A DNA stretch of 17,472 nt from M3007 sp039804245 (GTDB lineage: Bacteria; Bacteroidota; Bacteroidia; Chitinophagales; Saprospiraceae): assembly GCA_039804245.1 (NCBI GenBank), contig JBDLWO010000331.1, positions 1 to 17,472 on the forward strand, given 5' to 3'. Positions 1-7,576 of the stretch are shown here, one piece after another. The notes under the pieces were generated by a model. That model searched no databases. It had not been told where the DNA came from and worked only from the letters and a program-made list of their open reading frames with translations. Positions within the stretch are counted from its first letter, which is position 1, and each line of letters opens with the position of its first letter. A program made the translations under genes and the position numbers.

Positions 1-7
1 TTGATTA

Positions 8-3000
8 TCAAAGTTTTTTCCCAAAAAAGCTCATTCCCGGGGGCATCAGTTTGACCCCGGTCACCTTCCTGTTTTCCCTGACAAACTGGAATAAAGCCTT
101 TCCGTCAGCATCAAAAGTATCGGGCGCACCGGTGGCCTTCACTGCACCTCTGTTCATGGCGGAAATCGCTACCAATTCTCCGTTTTCGACAGCAAATTCC
201 ATAGTTTTGAAGGGCAGACCGGTAAACTCATATACACCGGTATAATCTCCGATGTCTGTCTTTTCTGCTGCAACAGGGGCTGAAGGCGGCGTGGACGCCA
301 TCTTTTCATCCTGAAAAACAAATTCGGTAACAGTCATGAGGGTTTGTGCTGCTGACTCAGACCTGAACACAAAATAGATGTCGTGAATCCCGCTGGCGGA
401 ACTGAACAGTTTCATCACCAACTGTGAGGGTATCATTTCCTCGGTGGGTTCCACTCGCACGGGCTCGCCCGCGAGCGGCCCATCGGCTGCATCAAGGTGC
501 ATTTCAATCAATCCACCTGAAAAATTGAACTTTTTGGGCGCCATGGCACCAATTTTAACCTGAACGAGATTGGTCAGGTCTATTCCATACAGACCTGCAT
601 GGCCTTCATTCGACGGGATACAGAATTTCATACCACTGAAGGTCATTTTCTGTGCATTTTTCACAAAATCCACCTCATGGGCGCCTATTCTGCTGTTGCG
701 AAGTATAAATGTTTTTTCGGCACTGAGCTGTGGCAAACCGGGCGCACCGCGGTCGCGGTAAGCAGCACGAAGCAGATACACGCCAATTCCCTTGTCATCT
801 GCCGGAATACTCGTCTGGTACTCTCCTTTGACCGGCAGTGGGGCCGGACTGGTTTTTTCGTCGGCAAAACTCAATATATAGCGGATGATTTCCCTGGCTT
901 CTTCTCCCGACAGTGCCGGGTGTGCGGCCATGGCCACATCACCCCATACACCTGAACTTCCATTGATGACTCGTCCGGCGAGCAAATCAAGTGCTTCTGC
1001 CTGATCCTTGTAATGGAGTGCAACCTCACGGAAACTCGGGCCAATGGATTTTTCAATGGGTTTATGGCAGGCATTACAGTCAGTTCCTTCCATTATTTTC
1101 ATAGCGGTGGCAAAACGGGCATTGGCACTGGAGAACTGGTGTCCCTGAGCGATGGCCACTTTGTCGTAGCCTTCCGGAAGATAATCAATATTAACAGCTA
1201 CCTGGTCTGGTGAAATTGTTCCGCTTGCGACAGAACCATCTTCCTTGTCGGTCAGTCGAACTTCATAATTGATCTTGCTGCCGGGGAAGAAAAACGTCTT
1301 GTTGCTCGCGCCAAGGTCAAAATCAAGCACAGGAGGCTCATTTCCGACTACAATATCCAGTGTCTGGGCGGCGCTGAGCCCTTTCCCGTCCGTCACCGTG
1401 AGCGTGGCCTTGTACTCGCCCCTCTTTTTGAAGGTGTAAACAGGTTTGTCAGATTTAATGGTCTTTGACTGGGTTCCGGAGGCAGTGGAAATCTTCCACT
1501 CGTATTTCAGCTGGTCGCCATCGTAATCCATGGAGCCTTCAGCCGAAAACTGTACTGTGAGCGGAACTGACCCTGCTTTCCTGTCGGCGGATGCAACTAC
1601 TGAAGGCCTCCTGTTGCCTGCGTTGAACTCGATGCGGATCAGGCGGGCATCGTCGTTCCCCTGGAACCAGCCGGTACCGTACTCCAGCATATACAGATCG
1701 CCATCCGGGGCAAATTGCATATCCATCGGATTGGAGAACTTGTGCGAGGGCATAATTGGCTCCATTGCCTGATAGTCGCCCTTTTCATTCATGGTTACAG
1801 CCATCATCCAGCCGCGCATCCAGTCATAAATAATGAGTTTGTTATCAAAGTAGGCAGGCCACGGGCGTGCAGCGTTACTGAAATCAGCGCGATGGTACAC
1901 TGGTCCTGCCATGGCGTTTCTGCCACCGGAGCCCACCAGCGGGAACTCCTTCGATTCGGCGTAGGGGTACCATATAAATGCCTTTTGGGCCGGTGGAAGT
2001 ACCCGTAGCCCGGTGTTACTGGGTGAGTTGTTCACCGGCGTTTCCACAGCGAAGGTTTCTCCGGACGTCTGTGTGGAATAGTCATAGTCAACATAGGGCT
2101 GATTGTCGGCGATGACTAATGGCCAGCCATAGTTGCCGGCGCCACGTGCCTGTCCGACCTCATCGTAACCCCGCGGACCGCGTTTCGGGTCGGGATCATT
2201 GGCATCAGGCCCTACCTCACCCCAGTAAACGTAACCGGTTTTTTTATCCACACTGATCCGGAACGGATTTCGGTGACCCATGGTGTAAATCTCGGGACGT
2301 GTTCCTGCCATTCCTTTCGGGAACAGATTGCCTGCCGGAACCGTGTAGGTGCCATTTGGTTCAGGATGAATACGTATAATCTTGCCCCGCAGATCGTTTG
2401 TATTGGCCGATGATTTCCGGGCATCCCAGGGTGAACGACCCGGTCTTCCGTCTATCGGAGCATATCCATCGGCCCTCGGACTGGTATTGTCGCCGGTGGA
2501 CAGATACAGATTACCCGCGGCATCCCAGTCGAGCGAACCGCCGGTATGACAACATTCCTGTCGCTGAACGGGCACTTCGAGCAGTACCTTTCGGGAGTCC
2601 ATCAGCAGTTCATCACCACGCATTTCGTAACGGGCGAGTATGTTCCTGGCATCGTCACCCGCTGGTGAGTAATACATGTAAATCCAGTGATTCTTTTCAA
2701 AATCCGGATCAATCGTCAGGCCCAGCAGGCCATCTTCGGCTTCAGCGCGGTTACCGGTCGAGTCCGGCAGATATTTGGTGCTTACATCCATTCTGGCAAT
2801 TTCCCGGCTCTTTCCAACTGCGGGGTCGAAGAGCTTCACCTCCCCTTTCCGCTGAATAAACAGGATTTTATTGCCCGGCAGGATGGCCATTTCCATGGGT
2901 TCATCCAGTTTTTCCTCCAGAACAACCCTGGTAAAGCGGTTTTCCTCCGGATAGACGGCCGTCTTCACGCGCGCATAGTCGGGTGCAGGGCCAGCCATTG

Positions 3001-3715
3001 CCCATTGCATACCGGCCCACAGATGTTTCAGCACCAGCTCTTCCGAAAAAGTCTCGCCGGTGTGCCCCATATTCGTGTAAAAAGCCCGACCACCGTCGAA
3101 TTCGTGGTACCAGGACATAGGGTGATAGTCGCCCATGGTGCCGCCAACGTAGGATTTTTCATCAATCGTGATCAGCACATTGACATGCGGATCAATACTT
3201 TTGTAAGCATAAAACTCGTCCGTACGCACCCAGGGTTCGGGCAGAAAACTCGTCAGCGGGTTTTTCTGGTCAACGATATGAAAATCGCCCCGCTGCACGT
3301 TACTGGGCTGCGAGGGGTGATTATCAAACCAGCCTCCCATCAGTTTACCGTACCAGGGCCAGTCGTACTCCGTATCCGAAGCGGCGTGAATACCCACATA
3401 ACCACCTCCGGCCTGAATAAACCGCTCAAAGGCGTTCTGCTGTGCCGGATTCAGGACATTGCCGGTGGTGGACAACCAGACGACACACCTGTATTTCTTC
3501 AGGTTTTCTTCACTGAAAGCGCCGGAGTCTTCCGTGGTATCCACCTGGACCCCCTTTTCGGCGCCCAGTTTGATCAGGGCAATTTTACCGTCTTCAATGG
3601 AAGCATGGCGAAAAGATGCTGTTTTACTGAAAACAAGCACACGCGGGGCCGATTGTGCGCTGAGTGATACAGCAGACAACAATCCCAGCAGGATGGAGAA
3701 AAATATTCTGTTCAT
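8..3715 (-). CDS. Exported ThuA / glucose-sorbosone dehydrogenase / PKD / cytochrome c / CBM6-like fusion protein
   Basis: A complete protein of 1235 residues. A signal peptide (residues 1-20, ending SLSA) sends it to the periplasm or outside. In order: a ThuA-like domain (about 24-239, with GGGYVGIHAASD near 104); a PQQ-type glucose/sorbosone dehydrogenase beta-propeller (about 260-696, with CCHTGG around His390, the likely catalytic base, and GHRNPFR near 480); a PKD domain (about 704-790) and a second Ig-like stretch; a class I cytochrome c domain with CNACH at 880-884 and a probable axial Met929; a CBM6-like region (about 955-1136, with GIHDIYFVF); and a DUF3471-like tail (1153-1235). The family links sugar oxidation to electron transfer; the true substrate is unknown. 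I prefer the ATG at 3715 to a TTG one codon upstream. The stop is at 8-10, so nothing is lost at the window edge. The secreted esterase gene lies just upstream on the same strand. Confidence 0.9.
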   Translation of the reverse strand: MNRIFFSILLGLLSAVSLSAQSAPRVLVFSKTASFRHASIEDGKIALIKLGAEKGVQVDTTEDSGAFSEENLKKYRCVVWLSTTGNVLNPAQQNAFERFIQAGGGYVGIHAASDTEYDWPWYGKLMGGWFDNHPSQPSNVQRGDFHIVDQKNPLTSFLPEPWVRTDEFYAYKSIDPHVNVLITIDEKSYVGGTMGDYHPMSWYHEFDGGRAFYTNMGHTGETFSEELVLKHLWAGMQWAMAGPAPDYARVKTAVYPEENRFTRVVLEEKLDEPMEMAILPGNKILFIQRKGEVKLFDPAVGKSREIARMDVSTKYLPDSTGNRAEAEDGLLGLTIDPDFEKNHWIYMYYSPAGDDARNILARYEMRGDELLMDSRKVLLEVPVQRQECCHTGGSLDWDAAGNLYLSTGDNTSPRADGYAPIDGRPGRSPWDARKSSANTNDLRGKIIRIHPEPNGTYTVPAGNLFPKGMAGTRPEIYTMGHRNPFRISVDKKTGYVYWGEVGPDANDPDPKRGPRGYDEVGQARGAGNYGWPLVIADNQPYVDYDYSTQTSGETFAVETPVNNSPSNTGLRVLPPAQKAFIWYPYAESKEFPLVGSGGRNAMAGPVYHRADFSNAARPWPAYFDNKLIIYDWMRGWMMAVTMNEKGDYQAMEPIMPSHKFSNPMDMQFAPDGDLYMLEYGTGWFQGNDDARLIRIEFNAGNRRPSVVASADRKAGSVPLTVQFSAEGSMDYDGDQLKYEWKISTASGTQSKTIKSDKPVYTFKKRGEYKATLTVTDGKGLSAAQTLDIVVGNEPPVLDFDLGASNKTFFFPGSKINYEVRLTDKEDGSVASGTISPDQVAVNIDYLPEGYDKVAIAQGHQFSSANARFATAMKIMEGTDCNACHKPIEKSIGPSFREVALHYKDQAEALDLLAGRVINGSSGVWGDVAMAAHPALSGEEAREIIRYILSFADEKTSPAPLPVKGEYQTSIPADDKGIGVYLLRAAYRDRGAPGLPQLSAEKTFILRNSRIGAHEVDFVKNAQKMTFSGMKFCIPSNEGHAGLYGIDLTNLVQVKIGAMAPKKFNFSGGLIEMHLDAADGPLAGEPVRVEPTEEMIPSQLVMKLFSSASGIHDIYFVFRSESAAQTLMTVTEFVFQDEKMASTPPSAPVAAEKTDIGDYTGVYEFTGLPFKTMEFAVENGELVAISAMNRGAVKATGAPDTFDADGKALFQFVRENRKVTGVKLMPPGMSFFGKKL

Positions 3716-3826
3716 CAAAGAAAGGTTGGTATAAGTAGTCGCACCGCAGCGAGGCTACCAAAAGAATGAGGGCCAAAGGTAATTTAACAGAGGTAACCTG
3801 AAAGAAAAAAGCCTGCTGAAATCAGG

Positions 3827-4810
3827 TCAGCGCTGTAAAATCCACCGGATACAATTGTCGGGCCAGTCCACATCGGCAGTGGGGTTATCCATGCCATAAC
3901 CGTGGCCTCCGCGCGCATAAAAAAAGGTTTCCACCGGACGTTTGTGTTGCCGCAAAGCAGCCTCGAAAAGCAGGGAATTCTGCACGTTGACCACCCCGTC
4001 ATCCACGGCATGTGTAATAAAAACGGGAGGAGTATCATCCGTTACGCGAAGTTCATTGGAATATTTGGCAGTGAGTTCGGCAGGCACGGGTATTGCTGCC
4101 AGATTTTTGTCGGCGTTCTCCTTGTCTGACATGAGCTTGTCGAACTCCGACTGATCCATGTTTCCGATCAGATTAAAGCGCGAACCGTGGTGTGTGAGAC
4201 TGTCGGCAAAACTGATGACCGGATAATTCAGCACCATAAAATCGGGGCGCAAACTGGTATTTCCCGGATTATCGATCAGCGATTTCTGATAGTGTGTGCC
4301 GGCTGTTGAGGCCAGATGTCCGCCGGCAGAACTTCCTGCAATCCCGATTTTGGCGGGATTTATGTTCCATTTGGCGGCATTTTCCCTGACAATCTGAATG
4401 GCGCGCTGAGCATCCTGCAGAGGGACTACCTCCTTGTTAGTCATCATGGCCGTATTGGGCAGTCTGTTTTTGAGTACAAAACCGGCGATACCGTTCTCGT
4501 TCAGTTTCCTGGCGATGTGGTGACCCTCATGATCAACCGCCAGTCCGGCATATCCACCCCCCGGACAAATAATCACAGCAATTCCGGTATTTTTCTCTGG
4601 TTCGGGCAAATAAACAGTCATATCGGGTGTAATGACATTGACGACAAATCGCACCTGTTCGCCATTGAACGGGAATGTGTAGGCGATTTCCTGAAAATTG
4701 CCGGAAATGGCATTTGGTGTCTTACCGGCTTCGTAAAGCGGGATAACCTGTTGAGCCTGAGCGAGATACCCAACAGTAATCATCATCGTTAAAGCGATTG
4801 TTTTTTTCAT
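3827..4810 (-). CDS. Secreted alpha/beta hydrolase, acetylxylan/feruloyl esterase type
   Basis: A 327-residue serine hydrolase with a signal peptide (about residues 1-20, ending AQAQ). The strand-turn motif PGGGYAGLA (83-91) forms the oxyanion hole. The nucleophile is Ser161 in GSSAGG. The acid is probably Asp271 in HAVDDGVV and the base His303 in GGHGYGM, so the triad is complete. This arrangement is typical of the BD-FAE/acetylxylan esterase-like hydrolases common in Bacteroidota, which remove acetyl or feruloyl groups from plant polysaccharides; the exact substrate cannot be read from sequence. It lies 111 bases upstream of the large dehydrogenase fusion on the same strand, so co-transcription is possible, and both are exported, which hints at a shared role in carbohydrate use. 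A weak promoter-like box (TAATTTCG) lies at 4835-4842. Confidence 0.88.
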   Translation of the reverse strand: MKKTIALTMMITVGYLAQAQQVIPLYEAGKTPNAISGNFQEIAYTFPFNGEQVRFVVNVITPDMTVYLPEPEKNTGIAVIICPGGGYAGLAVDHEGHHIARKLNENGIAGFVLKNRLPNTAMMTNKEVVPLQDAQRAIQIVRENAAKWNINPAKIGIAGSSAGGHLASTAGTHYQKSLIDNPGNTSLRPDFMVLNYPVISFADSLTHHGSRFNLIGNMDQSEFDKLMSDKENADKNLAAIPVPAELTAKYSNELRVTDDTPPVFITHAVDDGVVNVQNSLLFEAALRQHKRPVETFFYARGGHGYGMDNPTADVDWPDNCIRWILQR

Positions 4811-4834
4811 GGCGTGTCAGTAGAATGTGAAGAG

Positions 4835-4842
4835 CGAAATTA
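4835..4842 (-). promoter_or_regulatory. Weak -7 box for the esterase gene
   Basis: Read on the minus strand this is TAATTTCG, one mismatch from the Bacteroidota -7 consensus TAnnTTTG, 24 bases before the esterase ATG. I found no well-spaced TTG -33 partner, so this is tentative. Confidence 0.3.
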
Positions 4843-4963
4843 GATTTTTTTTCAAAACCACGGACTGCATCTTGTGAGTGTTCCGGACATTCAGCCGGAT
4901 ATAAAAATGGAGGAAATTCCGGAGCTGCCGGGCTGGAATGTGGTGTAAATCAGGAAACGCCAG

Positions 4964-4971
4964 TATCTTTG
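4964..4971 (+). promoter_or_regulatory. -7 promoter box for mtaB
   Basis: TATCTTTG matches the Bacteroidota consensus TAnnTTTG exactly and lies 18 bases before the mtaB ATG. The start point would fall near 4975, giving a leader of about 15 bases. No clear TTG is seen at the -33 position. Confidence 0.55.
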
Positions 4972-4989
4972 CAACTGTTTTTCTGAAAT

Positions 4990-6324
4990 ATGTCCACACC
5001 TCGCACAGTCGCCTTTCATACACTCGGTTGCAAGCTCAATTACTCTGAAACATCTGCCCTTGCGCGTCTTTTTGAGAATAAAGGCTATATGCCCGTAAAA
5101 TTCGAGGAAGAAGCAGATATATACGTCCTGAATACCTGCTCCGTGACAGAGCAGGCAGACAAGGAATGCCGCAAAATAGTCAGGCAGGCCATGCGGCGCA
5201 GTCCGGGCGCTTTTGTAATAGTCACCGGGTGCTATGCCCAGCTCAAACCTCAGGAAATTTCCGAGATACCGGGCGTGGATCTCGTGCTCGGCGCCGGTGA
5301 AAAATTCAGGATTCTCGACTATGTGGACGATTTGAGCAAGGCGCAGGGTAAAGGCATGGTGCAAGCAGGTGATGTACGCGATGTGAACACCTTCAGCGCC
5401 TCCTTTTCTTTTGGCGATCGCACCCGTTCCTTCCTGAAGGTACAGGACGGATGCGACTACAAGTGCTCTTTTTGCACCATACCCCGGGCCAGGGGGGCCA
5501 GTCGCTCCGATACAGTTGAAAATGTGCTGAACAACGCCCGGGAGATTGCGCGCATGGGCGCCCGCGAAATCGTGCTGACAGGCGTCAATCTGGGCGACTT
5601 TGGCAACGGAACAGAAGTAATTGAAGGAGAAAAACCGCGAAAAGAGGCTCTTTTTGCTGATCTGGTGGTCGAACTCGACAAACTGGAAGAAGTAGCCCGT
5701 TTCCGTATCAGCAGCATTGAACCCAATCTGCTTACCGATGAGATTATCTCTTTCGTGGCGAAAAGTGAGCGTTTCATGCCACACTTCCACATTCCGCTGC
5801 AGTCGGGAAACAACAGGCAACTCCGCGAAATGCGTCGCCGCTACAAACGGGAACTGTATGCAGAAAGGGTTGCCTCCATCAGAAAGGTCATGCCTCATGC
5901 CTGCATAGGGTGCGATGTAATCGTTGGATTCCCGGGCGAAACAGAAGACGACTTTCTGGAAACGTACCAGTTCATCAAAGATCTTGATATCTCCTATTTG
6001 CATGTATTTACCTATTCAGAACGCGCCAATACGCCTGCTGCCGAAATGCCCGGCGCCGTTCCGGTAGAAGAACGGAGAAAAAGAAATCAGGCACTTCGCG
6101 GACTGTCTGAAATGAAAAGACGGTCACTCTACCTTGAATTTGCAGGTTCTGTACGACCGGTTCTGCTGGAGCAGCACAAAGACTCTTCGCTATTCACCGG
6201 CTTTACCGATAATTATATCAAGGTGGAGGTGCCTGCGAGCGCGGGTAGCCTGAATGAGATACGAAACATCCGACTCGACAACCTGTCGGCAGATGGCGAT
6301 GCCATGATTGGAAAATTTGTCTGA
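4990..6324 (+). CDS. mtaB: tRNA (N6-threonylcarbamoyladenosine(37)-C2)-methylthiotransferase MtaB
   Basis: A 444-residue radical-SAM methylthiotransferase. It adds a methylthio group to t6A at position 37 of ANN-decoding tRNAs, giving ms2t6A. The N-terminal UPF0004 domain begins with HTLGCKLNYSE, and its three cysteines (Cys14, Cys50, Cys81) hold the auxiliary [4Fe-4S] cluster. The radical-SAM cluster is bound by Cys155, Cys159 and Cys162 in CDYKCSFC. Later family motifs are GVNLGDF (198-204), HIPLQSG (267-273) and DVIVGFPGETE (309-319). The last 60 or so residues look like a TRAM-type RNA-binding domain. LGCKLN, as opposed to the GCQMN-type start of MiaB or the RimO pattern, supports MtaB. 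The gene is transcribed divergently from the esterase and has its own -7 box. Length is normal for the family. Confidence 0.95.
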   Translation: MSTPRTVAFHTLGCKLNYSETSALARLFENKGYMPVKFEEEADIYVLNTCSVTEQADKECRKIVRQAMRRSPGAFVIVTGCYAQLKPQEISEIPGVDLVLGAGEKFRILDYVDDLSKAQGKGMVQAGDVRDVNTFSASFSFGDRTRSFLKVQDGCDYKCSFCTIPRARGASRSDTVENVLNNAREIARMGAREIVLTGVNLGDFGNGTEVIEGEKPRKEALFADLVVELDKLEEVARFRISSIEPNLLTDEIISFVAKSERFMPHFHIPLQSGNNRQLREMRRRYKRELYAERVASIRKVMPHACIGCDVIVGFPGETEDDFLETYQFIKDLDISYLHVFTYSERANTPAAEMPGAVPVEERRKRNQALRGLSEMKRRSLYLEFAGSVRPVLLEQHKDSSLFTGFTDNYIKVEVPASAGSLNEIRNIRLDNLSADGDAMIGKFV

Positions 6325-6504
6325 AATCGTACCATTACCCAGTCACTCTACTGGTATTACTCAAAATACCTGCTTTGTTTATTTCACAATTTAATTTAAT
6401 TTTTTAATTTAATTATTTGATTTTAAGTTTTTTAAATAATATTAAAATATTAATATTATTCACAAAGCAAAAAAAATGTTCAAAAATTTCATTCCACTGA
6501 TTTT
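6325..6504. other. Intergenic, with an A+T-rich block
   Basis: No protein gene is seen between mtaB and panB. From about 6373 to 6470 the sequence is almost only A and T, with AATTTAATT-like units repeated and long A and T runs, unlike the balanced composition around it. It lies just upstream of the promoter-like box of the candidate RNA gene, where such DNA could act as an UP-element-like or bent activator region. A weak five-pair hairpin (CCAGT...ACTGG, about 6340-6355) follows mtaB but has no T tract and is not a convincing terminator. Confidence 0.5.
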
Positions 6505-6512
6505 CACCTTTG
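6505..6512 (+). promoter_or_regulatory. -7-like box before the candidate structured RNA
   Basis: CACCTTTG differs from TAnnTTTG only at the first base. By the usual spacing it would start transcription around 6517-6520, which is where the outer stem of the RNA fold begins. No good TTG is visible at the -33 position; the A+T-rich block upstream may compensate. Confidence 0.4.
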
Positions 6513-6518
6513 CCGCAT

Positions 6519-6702
6519 GAACAGCGGAGGTAAATGTATTTCTGCACAAGATATGTTCATGGGATTATACAATTTCAGGTGAAGGAGACAGGTCCATTCA
6601 AAAGCAGGATGGACTTGTCCAACTGACTGTATGCGAATTAAGAGTTTGTGATAATAACCTGTTGTTTTGTTAGCCGTGCTCGCAGGAGCACGGTTTTTTT
6701 TT
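6519..6702 (+). ncRNA. Candidate structured RNA, 6S-like (rod with central bubble)
   Basis: About 184 bases between a promoter-like box and an intrinsic terminator, without a plausible protein frame. Paired by hand it forms one long interrupted rod. The outer stem is 6520-6525 with 6661-6666 and 6528-6531 with 6657-6660, split by a GG bulge. CACAAG 6545-6550 pairs with 6645-6650. There is then an open central region (6551-6566 against 6633-6644). ATACA 6567-6571 pairs with 6628-6632, CAG 6576-6578 with 6623-6625, and an 11-pair stem 6587-6597 pairs with 6609-6619 (one G-U), closed by an 11-base loop. A closing stem, central bubble, long terminal arm and a length near 184 nt are features of 6S RNA, which binds housekeeping RNA polymerase by mimicking an open promoter. 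The fold is seen in the sequence; 6S identity is inference from shape and size. It could instead be another regulatory RNA or a long panB leader, although the terminator argues against a leader. Confidence 0.55.
6674..6702 (+). terminator. Strong intrinsic terminator after the candidate RNA
   Basis: An eight-pair perfect stem, CCGTGCTC (6674-6681) with GAGCACGG (6686-6693), has a GCAG tetraloop and is followed at once by nine T (6694-6702). It lies 350 bases after mtaB and 55 bases before panB, so it most likely ends a transcript begun in this intergenic region. Confidence 0.9.
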
Positions 6703-6732
6703 GTCTGTATTTCAAGTATAAGCCTACCTTTC
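6700..6732 (+). promoter_or_regulatory. Probable panB promoter overlapping the terminator T tract
   Basis: TTTG at 6700-6703, the tail of the terminator T run, can serve as a -33 box. TACCTTTC at 6725-6732 is one base from TAnnTTTG, with a 21-base spacer. The leader to the panB ATG would be about 20 bases. Confidence 0.4.
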
Positions 6733-6757
6733 GGGCGGAAAATAAAAATCAGGGATT

Positions 6758-7576
6758 ATGTCAGCAGCAACAGGCGAAATCAGGAAAGTTACCACTCACG
6801 TTATCCAGTCTATGAAAGACCGGGGCGAGAAAATCGCGATGCTCACCGCATACGATTTCTCTATGGCGCGTATTTTTGATGAAGCTGGTATTGACATACT
6901 TCTGGTAGGCGATTCGGCATCCAATGTGATGGCTGGCCACGAAACCACCCTGCCCATTACGCTTGATCAGATGATATACCACGCCCAGTCGGTGGTACGC
7001 GCAGTGAGTCGCGCCATGGTAGTAGTTGATATGCCATTTGGTTCGTATCAGTCCAACTCGGAAGTAGCCCTTTCAAGCGCCATACGTATAATGAAAGAAT
7101 CAGGTGCGCACGCCGTCAAGCTCGAAGGCGGTGTGGAAGTCGAGGAAAGCATACGAAGAATCCTGCTGGCGGGCATACCGGTAATGGGTCATCTGGGCCT
7201 TACTCCGCAGAGCATATACAAATTCGGGACTTACACCGTCAGGGCGAAGGAGGAGCAGGAGGCACAGAAACTCCGCGATGACGCAAAACTGCTGGATGAG
7301 CTGGGCTGTTTTTCGTTAGTTCTGGAGAAAATACCCGCCTCGCTCACCAAAGAAGTATCGGAGAGCATTGCCATACCCACTATTGGTATAGGAGCCGGCA
7401 AACACGCCGATGGTCAGGTGCTTGTTTCGCATGATATGCTCGGTATTACCAAAGATTTCAATCCGCGCTTTCTGCGCAGGTATGCAGAACTGTTTCAGGT
7501 GATGACAGAAGCGACGCAGCACTATATCTCCGACGTAAAATCGAGAGACTTTCCGAGCGACAGGGAGCAATATTGA
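6758..7576 (+). CDS. panB: 3-methyl-2-oxobutanoate hydroxymethyltransferase (ketopantoate hydroxymethyltransferase)
   Basis: A 272-residue cytosolic enzyme that makes ketopantoate from 2-oxoisovalerate and methylene-tetrahydrofolate, the first committed step to pantothenate and coenzyme A. All the hallmark motifs are present: LTAYDFSMA near residue 30; VGDS with Asp52 and DMPFGSY with Asp91, which together with Glu123 in KLEGG should bind Mg2+; GHLGLTPQS (144-152); the catalytic Glu190 in VLEKIP; and GIGAG (210-214). Length fits the family (about 265-275). The start at 6758 follows a probable promoter with a short leader and no Shine-Dalgarno. No other pantothenate gene lies nearby, so panB is transcribed on its own here. 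Confidence 0.97.
   Translation: MSAATGEIRKVTTHVIQSMKDRGEKIAMLTAYDFSMARIFDEAGIDILLVGDSASNVMAGHETTLPITLDQMIYHAQSVVRAVSRAMVVVDMPFGSYQSNSEVALSSAIRIMKESGAHAVKLEGGVEVEESIRRILLAGIPVMGHLGLTPQSIYKFGTYTVRAKEEQEAQKLRDDAKLLDELGCFSLVLEKIPASLTKEVSESIAIPTIGIGAGKHADGQVLVSHDMLGITKDFNPRFLRRYAELFQVMTEATQHYISDVKSRDFPSDREQY

Noticed and set aside
2687..3667. A 326-codon open frame on the plus strand
   Set aside because: It lies fully inside the dehydrogenase fusion on the opposite strand, has no family motif and no promoter box; it is a shadow frame.
3719..3826. Possible terminator between the esterase and the dehydrogenase fusion
   Set aside because: Only a five-pair stem (CCTGA with TCAGG) and no T tract on the minus strand.
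4891..6003. A 370-codon open frame opposite mtaB
   Set aside because: MtaB has all its cluster cysteines and family motifs; the opposite frame is low in recognisable features and is a by-product.
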